Both the position numbers and the translations under genes were made by a program. Source: Oceanospirillum sp048265165 (GTDB lineage Bacteria > Pseudomonadota > Gammaproteobacteria > Pseudomonadales > Halomonadaceae). Taken from it: DNA of 64,000 bases. Positions 43,322 through 51,503 of this stretch are shown here, one piece after another; positions within the stretch are counted from its first letter, which is position 1; each line of letters begins with the position of its first letter. The notes below the pieces were generated by a model. That model was not told the origin of the DNA and did no database searches. It saw nothing but the letters and a program-made list of their open reading frames with translations. The stretch is taken from contig NZ_JBLXCD010000001.1 of assembly GCF_048265165.1 (NCBI RefSeq), positions 744,001 to 808,000 on the forward strand, read 5' to 3'.

Positions 43322-44992
43322 TTAATCGGGAAGATATCCAACACGGAATCCCCCCCAGTGCCGTCCATTAACAAAAACAGGCACAGAAAGATCGTGCAAT
43401 ACCTCTCCGGTGTCTCGCTTGTAAGTTTGCAGTAGCAGCTTTTCCTGATGCTGCCCTCCACGCAAACCGGTTTTATCATTGAAAATACGTTTACTGCGAC
43501 TTTTCACCAGATCAATCTCAGGGTCACCACTCTCTTTGTGGGCATACTGGTTGTTATGGGTAGATACATAACCATGATCATCAATCATAATAGAGTATGC
43601 AAAGCTATTGCTGTTCAGTACATCTTCCTGAATCGCAGGCAACACTCGATCTGTAAACTGATCAAACCGGGTACTGTATTTCTGAGGATTGGTTCCGGGA
43701 ATGGGCTGGTAATTACGATCAAACAGGTCATCCATAGAGAGTGCTCCGTCCGCCACAGCCTTTTCAAAAGCCTGTTGAACGCGCTCCGCAGCCTGTCGGC
43801 AAACGGCATAGGATTCACGGTGTTTGCCGGTAGCCGCCTGACGTGCCAGCTCAGCAGTAATTGTTTCAGCTCCCTGCATCAGGCTTTCGGCCTGCACCGT
43901 CAGCTCGTGCATCTGGTCGTTACCTTCCGTCACTTCCTCTTTTAGTGACGAGATAGAGTGGGAGATATCTTCAATATGCTCGTGGCTATGTACAACAGCC
44001 TCAGCAATACTACTGATCTGATGCTCAACCTCATCAAACTGATTTGCCATATCGCCCAACCGATTGCCCACTGTTTCAACTTTCTCTGAACCGAAGTTGA
44101 TACGCGATACCAGATCTTCAATTGTTGTCACAACCTCCTGAGTACTGCTCTGAATCTCCTGCACAATATCCGCAACCTGTTGCGTCGAATCCGATGTCCG
44201 ACTGGCCAAACTGCGAACTTCATCGGCCACCACAGCGAAACCCCGCCCATGTTCACCGGCACGGGCAGCTTCAATAGCAGCATTCAGCGCCAGAAGATTA
44301 GTCTGTTCCGCAATACCTTCGATCACCCGGGTGACATCCTGAATCATATCGGACTTTTCATTCAGCTGATTGATCAGGCCCAAAGTGTGATCTGTTCGTG
44401 AACTGATATCCCGCATCTGGCTGATCGCTTCCTGCAGCTCATCACGACCGGTAAAACTATACTCTTTCGCCTGTGTTGCCAGGTCCGTTACGCTGCTGGC
44501 ATTCACTGAAACCTGCTGCATGGTTACGGTGATGGACTCAACACGGGCCGCAACTTTTTCCACCTCTTGCTGCTGAACATCAAGGCGCCGATCCATTTGG
44601 TCCGCCAAATGAGAAACCTCTGCCGTAGCAATAGCTGTTTTACTCGCCGTGCCATCCAGACCATCGGCCATTTGACGTAATCTGGCAAAGCCATCAATAA
44701 AGCGACCAACAGACGTCTCTGACATATTCTGCTGATACAGTGTCTCCCGTGCTTTCAGCAAATCATCTGTTGTGACACTTTCCTTTTTCAGGAGCTCACC
44801 TAGTACAGGGTTAGAGCCACCCACACCATTTTTAGCCAGCAGAGGTAATAAAATGGGTAAAGCAGATGCCGCCAGCAACCCTACCCCTAGACCAGTAGGT
44901 AAAAGCTCTGTTGTCAAAGCGAACAAAACACCACCAAAAACCGGAACACCCGTAATAACCTGTCTTATTTTATAATTAGCCGTTGGACTCAT
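43322..44992 (-). CDS. Methyl-accepting chemotaxis protein with C-terminal sensor domain
   Basis: 556 aa. One hydrophobic hairpin lies near the N-terminus (VFGGVLFALTTELLPTGLGV and GLLAASALPILLPLL, residues about 18-52). The signalling coiled coil peaks at the hairpin tip EQTNLLALNAAIEAARAGEH (about 230-250), the invariant MCP motif. The ligand-type domain comes last (about 410-556): YSIMIDDHGYVSTHNNQYAH, KSRSKRIFNDKTGL, LHDLSVPVFVNGRHWGGFRV. This resembles a Cache/PAS fold. Most MCPs sense at the N-terminus outside the cell. Here the sensor is cytoplasmic and follows the signalling domain, a minority layout. No CheW-binding pentapeptide is at the C-terminus. Confidence 0.9.
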   Translation of the reverse strand: MSPTANYKIRQVITGVPVFGGVLFALTTELLPTGLGVGLLAASALPILLPLLAKNGVGGSNPVLGELLKKESVTTDDLLKARETLYQQNMSETSVGRFIDGFARLRQMADGLDGTASKTAIATAEVSHLADQMDRRLDVQQQEVEKVAARVESITVTMQQVSVNASSVTDLATQAKEYSFTGRDELQEAISQMRDISSRTDHTLGLINQLNEKSDMIQDVTRVIEGIAEQTNLLALNAAIEAARAGEHGRGFAVVADEVRSLASRTSDSTQQVADIVQEIQSSTQEVVTTIEDLVSRINFGSEKVETVGNRLGDMANQFDEVEHQISSIAEAVVHSHEHIEDISHSISSLKEEVTEGNDQMHELTVQAESLMQGAETITAELARQAATGKHRESYAVCRQAAERVQQAFEKAVADGALSMDDLFDRNYQPIPGTNPQKYSTRFDQFTDRVLPAIQEDVLNSNSFAYSIMIDDHGYVSTHNNQYAHKESGDPEIDLVKSRSKRIFNDKTGLRGGQHQEKLLLQTYKRDTGEVLHDLSVPVFVNGRHWGGFRVGYLPD

Positions 44993-45230
44993 ACGAAAAT
45001 CAGCTCCACCCTGCCAGCACAGGAACTTGTTGTTGTTTTAATTGTTTTTTGCGGTTTTTATTATTTTTAGCACTTCATAATAATGCCTAGAGCTGTACCT
45101 ACACGCCCTACTTTAGTCCAAAAAAACCATCAGATAGCGCTAAATAACAGCAATATCCACTATTTTTCCTAGCTGCAACGCACAATATTTATGGCCGCCA
45201 CTAGGGTTTCCACTGGGTTTATAACATTAA

Positions 45231-45261
45231 GAAACAAAAAAACCGTCTGGATCAGACGGTT
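45231..45261 (-). terminator. Terminator of msrB
   Basis: AACCGTCTG (45241-45249) pairs with CAGACGGTT (45253-45261), followed on the minus strand by a T run (A run at 45235-45240). The remainder of 44993-45289 is the AT-rich leader of the chemoreceptor gene. Confidence 0.9.
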
Positions 45262-45289
45262 TATAGAGAAGGAATCATCGCTATCGAAA

Positions 45290-45775
45290 TCAGGCTGGCA
45301 CAAATCGTAATGCGACACCATTATTACACCAGCGCTGACCTGTAGGCTTGGGGCCATCATTGAATACATGCCCCTGATGACCGCCACATCGAACGCAGTG
45401 GTATTCAGTTCTTGGGTAGATCAGCTTGAAATCTGTTTTAGTTTCAATATGACCATCGACTACAGTGAAGAAGCTGGGCCAGCCGGTGCCGCTGTCATAC
45501 TTCATTTCAGAGGTGAACATCAGTAAATCGCAACCCGCACAGCGGTATTCACCCTTACGTTTTTCATCATTCAGCGGACTGGTAAATGCCCGCTCCGTCC
45601 CTTCCTCCCGTAGCACATAAAACTGCTGGCCATTAAGGCGTCCCTTCCACTCTTCAGGGCTTAAATTAAGGGGGGTAATATCATGATTTGGCTTATTACT
45701 GGCCTCAACCGCAGGTACAAAACTAAGTGCGGCGGGAAATCCAAGCAATGCCTGCAAAAAAGTACGACGTTTCAT
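45290..45775 (-). CDS. msrB: Peptide methionine-(R)-S-oxide reductase with export signal
   Basis: 161 aa. The first 26 residues (MKRRTFLQALLGFPAALSFV) have a twin-arginine-like RR-TFLQ motif and a hydrophobic stretch, so export by the Tat pathway is likely. The catalytic domain has the zinc-binding CxxC pairs (YRCAGCDLL, YHCVRCGGH), GTGWPSFF and the catalytic Cys in RWCNNGVALRF. The enzyme repairs oxidised methionine in proteins. With a Tat signal it would work in the periplasm, whereas many MsrB enzymes are cytoplasmic. AGGAG sits 7 bases before the ATG. It is transcribed on the same strand as cysG, which ends 91 bases upstream. Confidence 0.93.
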   Translation of the reverse strand: MKRRTFLQALLGFPAALSFVPAVEASNKPNHDITPLNLSPEEWKGRLNGQQFYVLREEGTERAFTSPLNDEKRKGEYRCAGCDLLMFTSEMKYDSGTGWPSFFTVVDGHIETKTDFKLIYPRTEYHCVRCGGHQGHVFNDGPKPTGQRWCNNGVALRFVPA

Positions 45776-45866
45776 CGGGTGCTCCTGACGCTTGGGCGAA
45801 CATAAATGCTTTAGAAGCTATACGCAAAACAAGCCCTGAATAGATTCAATGACACGCCAGAATATT

Positions 45867-47303
45867 TTAAGACACCGTTTTTTTCCAAAACCCCTGACTA
45901 CCACCGGCCTGCTCAGGATCAAACCAGTTGAGAGCCCCGTGTAGCGAAACAACCTCCCCCACAATAATCAATGATGGTGGCTCGACATTTTTATCGGCAA
46001 TGTGCTCCGCCAGCGTCCCTAAGGTGGCAATATAGTTTTTCTGGTTGCGGGTCGTACCCTGCTGAATAAGGGCTGCCGGCGTATCAGCACTGCGTCCGTG
46101 GGCGATCAGCTGACGGGTGATTTCCGGCAGGCCTACCAGTCCCATATAGAAAACCAACGTTTGTGCTGGCGTCGCCAATTCATCCCATGGCAGATTGCTA
46201 CTACCATCTTTTAAATGACCCGTAACAAAACGTACCGACTGGGCATGATCTCTATGGGTCAGGGGAATACCGGCATAAGCGGCACAGCCCGATGCGGCAG
46301 TAATACCGGGGACCACCTGAAACGGAACACGGTACTGACTCAGGGTTTCAATCTCTTCCCCGCCCCGGCCAAAAATAAAAGGATCGCCACCTTTAAGGCG
46401 TAGCACCCGCTTACCCTGTAACGCCAGGTCAACCAGAAGCTGGTTAATATCTCCCTGAGGCACAGCATGATCTGAGCGAGCTTTACCCACATAAATTCGC
46501 TCGGCATCACTGCGGCAGAGATCAACGATTTCAGGGGCAACCAAGCGGTCATACAGCACCACATCTGCCTGCTGAATCAGGCGTACCGCTCTAAGGGTCA
46601 GCAGCTCAGGATCGCCAGGGCCGCCTCCAACCAGATACACCTCCCCTGTCACGGTATCAGGGTTTTGCTCGGCCGCTGTCAGGTTATTTTCCAGCAACTG
46701 CCCAGCCTGACCCTCGCGCCCTGACAACATCAGCTCCCCAACAGCTCCTTCCAGTTGTTGCGACCAGAAGCGCTCGCGCAGCTTGAGCGTCGGGAACAGA
46801 TCTTTGACCCGATCCATTCCCTGATGCACCAATCCGGCCAGACGACCAAAAGAGCGTGGAATCAGGGACTCAAGACGAGCTTTCATAATACGGGCCAGCA
46901 CAGGGGCTTCACCGGTAGAGCCCACGGCAATCAACACAGGATGCCGATCAATCAGATAAGGCAGGGATACGTTAGACCACTCCGGATGGGCGGCTACATT
47001 CACCAGCCTTCCCTTCGCTTTAAGTTCTAACGCCTGCTGCTGTAATCCATCACCTGCACTTTCTGCCAGAATGACTAACGGGTAAAGCTCGGCATTAGTA
47101 AGCGCCTGCTCAACGCTAATTTCAGCGACATCATGTGCTTGCATTAGCTGCTGCAACCCCTGACTCAGCGGCTGAGAAGCGGCTACTGCAACCTTAGCAC
47201 CAGCACGCAACAACGCCTGCAACTTGCGACGGGCTGTATCATCGTGACCAATAACAACCGCACCGAACTCATCGGTATTCGCCATTAGGGGAAGCATTTT
47301 CAT
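45867..47303 (-). CDS. cysG: Siroheme synthase CysG with degenerate N-terminal dehydrogenase/ferrochelatase domain
   Basis: 478 aa, the normal CysG length. The C-terminal SUMT domain (about 217-460) is intact: VYLVGGGPGDPELLTLRAVR, VLRLKGGDPFIFGRGGEE, VVPGITAASGCAAYAGIPLT. It would methylate uroporphyrinogen III to precorrin-2. The N-terminal domain keeps its length and fold marks (SLPYLIDRHPVLIAVG, APVLARIMKARLESLIP) but departs at key sites. The NAD-binding GGG of E. coli CysG (residues 19-21) is G-H-D here. The TDD motif near 80-82 is absent. The catalytic Asp104 aligns with Ala (NVAAHP, residues 102-107). The precorrin-2 dehydrogenase and ferrochelatase steps are therefore probably impaired. 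It follows serS in the usual gene order. Confidence 0.9.
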   Translation of the reverse strand: MKMLPLMANTDEFGAVVIGHDDTARRKLQALLRAGAKVAVAASQPLSQGLQQLMQAHDVAEISVEQALTNAELYPLVILAESAGDGLQQQALELKAKGRLVNVAAHPEWSNVSLPYLIDRHPVLIAVGSTGEAPVLARIMKARLESLIPRSFGRLAGLVHQGMDRVKDLFPTLKLRERFWSQQLEGAVGELMLSGREGQAGQLLENNLTAAEQNPDTVTGEVYLVGGGPGDPELLTLRAVRLIQQADVVLYDRLVAPEIVDLCRSDAERIYVGKARSDHAVPQGDINQLLVDLALQGKRVLRLKGGDPFIFGRGGEEIETLSQYRVPFQVVPGITAASGCAAYAGIPLTHRDHAQSVRFVTGHLKDGSSNLPWDELATPAQTLVFYMGLVGLPEITRQLIAHGRSADTPAALIQQGTTRNQKNYIATLGTLAEHIADKNVEPPSLIIVGEVVSLHGALNWFDPEQAGGSQGFWKKTVS

Positions 47304-47481
47304 AAGCAGATCTCTTATACAGGGGCTACTGGGCCGATCAGGGCTCGATTAAGAAAGGGCAAGACCATTCTTATATAACCAAATCAAAGATACAAGAAAT
47401 CTTTTATAACCATTTTAGAGCGACAGTACCGATAAATGCACCAAAATTGTTCAGAACAGAACAATGCAACCTGACAGACAT

Positions 47482-47510
47482 AAAAAAAGCCTGTGCTTTT
47501 CAGCACAGGC
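47482..47510 (-). terminator. Terminator after serS
   Basis: GCCTGTGCT (47489-47497) pairs with AGCACAGGC (47502-47510), followed on the minus strand by seven T. It separates serS from cysG, so cysG needs its own promoter in 47304-47480 or readthrough. Confidence 0.9.
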
Positions 47511-47541
47511 CATTTCTTATAGCAGATATAAAAGCAGCAGA

Positions 47542-48816
47542 TTAACCGATAACGGTAACACCACCCATATAGGGCTGTAGAACCTCAGGTACGTGAATAC
47601 GGCCCTCTGCATCCTGGTAGTTTTCCATTACAGCCACCAGTGTACGCCCAACGGCCAGACCAGAGCCATTCAGAGTGTGCAGCAGCTCAGGCTTGTTGGT
47701 TTCCGGATTACGGAAACGGGCCTGTAGACGGCGTGCCTGGAAGTCTTCAAAGTTAGAGCAGGAAGAGATCTCCCGGTACTTCTGCTGGCCTGGCAACCAT
47801 ACTTCAATATCGTAGGTTTTCGCTGCAGAGAAACCGATATCGCCGCCACACAGGTTAACCACACGGTAAGGTAGATTCAGCGCCTGCAGAATTTTTTCTG
47901 CGTGGCCAGTCAGTTCTTCCAGAGCTTCGTAGGACTTGGACGGTTCAACCAGTTGAACCATTTCTACTTTTTCGAACTGGTGCTGACGGATCATGCCACG
48001 GGTATCACGACCGTAAGAGCCCGCTTCACTACGGAAACAAGGCGTGTGTGCTGTCATCTTCAGCGGCAGTTCTTTCGCCGCCAGAATCTCATCCCGCACC
48101 ATATTAGTGACCGGTACTTCTGCAGTCGGGATTAGGTAATACTCATTTTCGCCCTGTAATTTGAACAGATCTTCTTCAAATTTAGGCAGCTGGCCAGTGC
48201 CACGAAGTGAGTCTTTATTAACCATGTAAGGCACGTAAACTTCAGTGTAACCATGCTCACCAGTATGTGTATTCAGCATAAACTGGGTCAGGGCACGATG
48301 CATACGAGCCAGGGGGCCACGCATCGCCGTAAAACGTGAACCCGTGATTTTAACGCCGGTTTCAAAGTCCAACAGGCCATTCGGAGAGCCCAGATCAACA
48401 TGGTCTTTTGGTTCGAAGTCCAGCTCCTTCGGTGTTCCCCAGCGACGGACTTCGACGTTGTCGTCTTCACTACTACCTGCCGGTACAGACTCATGCGGCA
48501 GGTTAGGAATGGTCAACAGCAGATTGTTAAGCTCGTCCTGAAGTTCTGCCAGTTTCTGCTTACCGGCATCCAACCGGTCACCCAGATCACTGACTTCAGC
48601 CAACAAAGGTGCAATATCTTCACCAGATGCCTTTGCCTTACCAATCGCTTTCGATCGGGTATTACGCTCGTTCTGCAGCTGTTCGGTTTCAGTCTGCAGA
48701 CCTTTACGCTGGGACTCCAGCTCCTGCAGACGAGCGGCATCCAGTTCAAAACCGCGAATTTTCAATTTTTCCGCAACAGTTTCCAGATCCGTACGGATCA
48801 GCTTTGGATCAAGCAT
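47542..48816 (-). CDS. serS: Seryl-tRNA synthetase
   Basis: 424 aa. The N-terminal 100 residues are the long tRNA-binding coiled-coil arm (LQELESQRKGLQTETEQLQN onwards). The class II core has motif 2, CFRSEAGSYGRDTRGMIRQH followed by QFEKVEMVQ, and motif 3, LNGSGLAVGRTLVAVMENYQ. It charges tRNA-Ser and tRNA-Sec in the cytoplasm. Length and motifs are those of the standard bacterial enzyme. It lies 34 bases after crcB on the same strand, part of the ftsK-lolA-rarA-crcB-serS run. No tRNA gene and no T-box are seen. Confidence 0.97.
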   Translation of the reverse strand: MLDPKLIRTDLETVAEKLKIRGFELDAARLQELESQRKGLQTETEQLQNERNTRSKAIGKAKASGEDIAPLLAEVSDLGDRLDAGKQKLAELQDELNNLLLTIPNLPHESVPAGSSEDDNVEVRRWGTPKELDFEPKDHVDLGSPNGLLDFETGVKITGSRFTAMRGPLARMHRALTQFMLNTHTGEHGYTEVYVPYMVNKDSLRGTGQLPKFEEDLFKLQGENEYYLIPTAEVPVTNMVRDEILAAKELPLKMTAHTPCFRSEAGSYGRDTRGMIRQHQFEKVEMVQLVEPSKSYEALEELTGHAEKILQALNLPYRVVNLCGGDIGFSAAKTYDIEVWLPGQQKYREISSCSNFEDFQARRLQARFRNPETNKPELLHTLNGSGLAVGRTLVAVMENYQDAEGRIHVPEVLQPYMGGVTVIG

Positions 48817-48850
48817 TATGATTACCCATTAGTTTCAGTCATATTCCCGG

Positions 48851-49228
48851 TCAGACAAGCTGTCTGCCCAACCACATGCCAGCGGCCACCGCAGCCAAAC
48901 AGCAAACGACACTCAAAATGATGTACAGAATTGCTGCGGATACCCGCCCGCTTTGAAAAAGATTCAGTGATTCCAGTGCGAAAGTGGAAAAGGTGGTAAA
49001 TGCACCGGTAAAACCCGCCATCAGAATTGCCTGACCATGAGGCTCCAGTCTGAGTTGCTGGACAAGAACCGTGTACAAAAAACCGATCAGCACAGACCCG
49101 GCAACATTAACGGTTAGCGTTCCATAGGGAAAACCTCTGCCAAACCATTGTGTGACAACCCCAACGACCCAGTAGCGGCCCATCGCCCCGAAAGCCCCGC
49201 CAATAGCTACGGCTAACATCTGATTCAT
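48851..49228 (-). CDS. crcB: Fluoride exporter CrcB/Fluc
   Basis: 125 aa, four membrane helices, as for the family, with GGAFGAMGRYWVVGVV near the N-terminus, the Asn in LTVNVAGSVLIGFLY (about residue 44) and the pore-lining Phe pair region GFTGAFTTFSTFALES (about 72-87). It forms a dual-topology dimer that exports fluoride. AGAGGA lies 7 bases before the ATG. It sits between rarA and serS. I looked for a fluoride riboswitch in the 239 bases upstream and saw none, so it is probably expressed with its operon. Confidence 0.95.
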   Translation of the reverse strand: MNQMLAVAIGGAFGAMGRYWVVGVVTQWFGRGFPYGTLTVNVAGSVLIGFLYTVLVQQLRLEPHGQAILMAGFTGAFTTFSTFALESLNLFQSGRVSAAILYIILSVVCCLAAVAAGMWLGRQLV

Positions 49229-49467
49229 GGGTTATCCTCTTCTGGTTCTTGAGGCTCTGACTTAAAGACAGAGCTTTAGCAGTCACATCACTGAAATCCA
49301 AGGGGCATCATTGTAGAGAAAAGAGCAGCATTTCCAAAGCCCCAGCCAAGGAATATTCCCGGATAAATTGACAACACATACTTTGCTGGCAGATTTAGCC
49401 AGTCTTTGCTCTTCATTAGCTCGCTTAAACAGAGCAAAGGAGTGCACCAATAAGTGTATCAGAGGCG

Positions 49468-50808
49468 TTAGCAGGAACCCGGGTAACGCTTCAGCTCACT
49501 CTCTGCATCTTTTTGCGCCAGCCACTGCATTTTCTGAGCAATTTTCTGTTCAAGACCGCGATTCTCCGGCACATAATAACGGGTATCAGCCAGTTCCTCC
49601 GGGAAATAATTTTCACCTGCTGCGTAGGCATCTGGCTCATCATGGGCGTAACGATACTCCTGACCGAAGCCCATCTCTTTCATCATTTTGGTCGGGGCAT
49701 TTCTCAGATGAACCGGCACATCATAATGACCAGTCTCTACCACATGGGCCCGAGCTTTATTATAAGCTTTATAGGCGGCATTACTTTTAGGGGCAGCGGC
49801 CAGATAGAGAATCGCCTGGGCCACTGCCAGCTCGCCTTCCGGGCTACCGAGGCGCTCCTGCACATCCCAGGCATTAAGACACAATTGCAAGGCTCTTGGA
49901 TCAGCATTCCCGATCTCTTCGCTGGCCATACGCACCACCCGCCGGGCAATATACAGAGGATCACAACCCCCATCCAACATACGGCAGAACCAGTAAAGCG
50001 CTGCATCCGGAGCCGAACCCCGAACCGACTTATGCAAAGCGGAGATTTGTTCGTAAAACAGATCGCCACCTTTATCCATGCGACGGGTACTTTCTGCCAG
50101 AACTTCAGACATCACCTGACTATTAATCTGGCGACCTTCCGCCGTATCTTCTGCCAGGTCGGAAGCGACCTCCAACAGGTTCAGAGCCCGGCGGGCATCG
50201 CCATCTGCAGCTTTGGCCAACAGTTCAAGATTCGGGTTATCAATCTGAAGTTTTTCCTTGCCAAGACCACGCTCAACATCTGTTATTGCATGATGTAAAA
50301 CACGCATCAAATCTTCAGGCTCAAGATTGCGCAGCACATAAACCCGGGCGCGGGAGAGCAGTGCATTATTCAGCTCAAAAGAGGGATTCTCTGTGGTGGC
50401 TCCCACAAAAATAAAGGTGCCATCTTCCACAAAGGGCAGAAAAGCATCCTGCTGGGATTTGTTAAAGCGATGCACCTCATCAACAAACAAAAGCGTTTTT
50501 CCGCCGTGGGCGCGGGTCTGTTGCGCGCGTTCCACTGCAGCCCGAATCTCTTTCACACCAGAGAGCACCGCCGAGATACTTTCGAACCTCGCCTTGGTCA
50601 GCTCGGCTATAAGGCGTGCCAGCGTAGTTTTGCCTACCCCTGGCGGGCCCCAAAAAATCATCGAGTGCAGCTGATCGCGCTCAATAGCTTGACGTAAAGG
50701 CTTATCCGGTGCCAACAGGTGTTGCTGACCAGAGTATTCATCCAGTGTCTTGGGCCGCATTCGCGCCGCCAATGGCTGCCATTTTGGCTGTTCCGCAAAA
50801 AGATCCAT
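49468..50808 (-). CDS. rarA: Replication-associated recombination protein A
   Basis: 446 aa AAA+ ATPase. The N-terminus (MDLFAEQPKWQPLAARMRPK) leads into Walker A GPPGVGKTTLARLIAE (about residues 54-69), Walker B LLFVDEVHRFNKSQQD (about 108-123) and sensor 1 FVGATTENPSF. The C-terminal part (about 250-420) has the RarA/MgsA tetramerisation segment with RRMVRMASEEIGNADPRALQ-like VRMASEEIGNADPRALQLCL, then YNKARAHVVETGHYDVPVHL. It acts at stalled replication forks with SSB. It follows lolA by 9 bases, so the two are coupled. The 239 bases after it hold no terminator I can see. Confidence 0.96.
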   Translation of the reverse strand: MDLFAEQPKWQPLAARMRPKTLDEYSGQQHLLAPDKPLRQAIERDQLHSMIFWGPPGVGKTTLARLIAELTKARFESISAVLSGVKEIRAAVERAQQTRAHGGKTLLFVDEVHRFNKSQQDAFLPFVEDGTFIFVGATTENPSFELNNALLSRARVYVLRNLEPEDLMRVLHHAITDVERGLGKEKLQIDNPNLELLAKAADGDARRALNLLEVASDLAEDTAEGRQINSQVMSEVLAESTRRMDKGGDLFYEQISALHKSVRGSAPDAALYWFCRMLDGGCDPLYIARRVVRMASEEIGNADPRALQLCLNAWDVQERLGSPEGELAVAQAILYLAAAPKSNAAYKAYNKARAHVVETGHYDVPVHLRNAPTKMMKEMGFGQEYRYAHDEPDAYAAGENYFPEELADTRYYVPENRGLEQKIAQKMQWLAQKDAESELKRYPGSC

Positions 50809-50817
50809 CAGATCGGC

Positions 50818-51462
50818 TTAATGCATAATGACATCGATACCTTCCGGTATCGCAAAGGTGAAACGATCACCAGGAAGCTCAGGATTAAAACGGGTGGCAA
50901 ACAGTTCAATAGAGGTGCGCTGCCCCAAACTATCAGCAAGCAGTAAGGACGCCAGTTGCCCCTGAGAAAAGCTCAGCCGTAACTCTTCAAACAAAGACTC
51001 CTGACCCGTAGGAATCAGAAGAAACTCTTTAAACTGAGCTGAATCCCGGGTCAGTCTGATCGAAAAGCGCTCTTCGATCGAGGTGATATCACCGCTGAGT
51101 AGCATGGCCGGAGTTTGGTTTTGAGCCTGAGTAACCTGTTGCACAGTGACCTGCTCAAGATCCGGGTCGTATAGCCATAGGGTTTCGCCATCGGAAACCA
51201 CAGTTTGCGGGAAAGGGGTCTCTGTGGCCCAGTAAAACTTACCCGGACGGGCAAGGCTCAAATGGCCGGAAACCTCCTGTAAACGGCTGCCTTTAGCGTC
51301 AAGAATACGTTGCTGAAAGTCCGCATCCAGGCTCTGCATTTGGGTTAATAACTGGCTCAGCTGCTCTGCGGCTGAGACCTCAGAAGCTGCAGCCTGAACA
51401 CGTGAAACCTGAAAGACACACACACTGGCCAAAACCAGAAAAAAAGTAATAAAGCGTTGCAT
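50818..51462 (-). CDS. lolA: Outer-membrane lipoprotein carrier protein LolA
   Basis: 214 aa from the ATG at 51460-51462, which has AAGGA 5 bases upstream; a GTG seven codons earlier would only lengthen the signal peptide. Signal peptide: MQRFITFFLVLASVCVFQVS, cleavage likely after RVQA. The mature part has the LolA features FQQRILDAKGSRLQEVSG, RPGKFYWATETPFPQTVVSD, and GETLWLYDPDLEQVTV. LolA ferries lipoproteins across the periplasm from LolCDE to LolB. It lies between ftsK and rarA, the standard order. It is a usual-length family member. Confidence 0.95.
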   Translation of the reverse strand: MQRFITFFLVLASVCVFQVSRVQAAASEVSAAEQLSQLLTQMQSLDADFQQRILDAKGSRLQEVSGHLSLARPGKFYWATETPFPQTVVSDGETLWLYDPDLEQVTVQQVTQAQNQTPAMLLSGDITSIEERFSIRLTRDSAQFKEFLLIPTGQESLFEELRLSFSQGQLASLLLADSLGQRTSIELFATRFNPELPGDRFTFAIPEGIDVIMH

Positions 51463-51503
51463 AGAATTCCTTAAATTAAGCACTCACCCCTAATCGGGCA
51501 AAG

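Noticed and set aside
49229..49467. Possible fluoride riboswitch upstream of crcB
   Set aside because: I could not find the conserved pseudoknot sequence of the crcB motif; the gene is more likely expressed from its operon.
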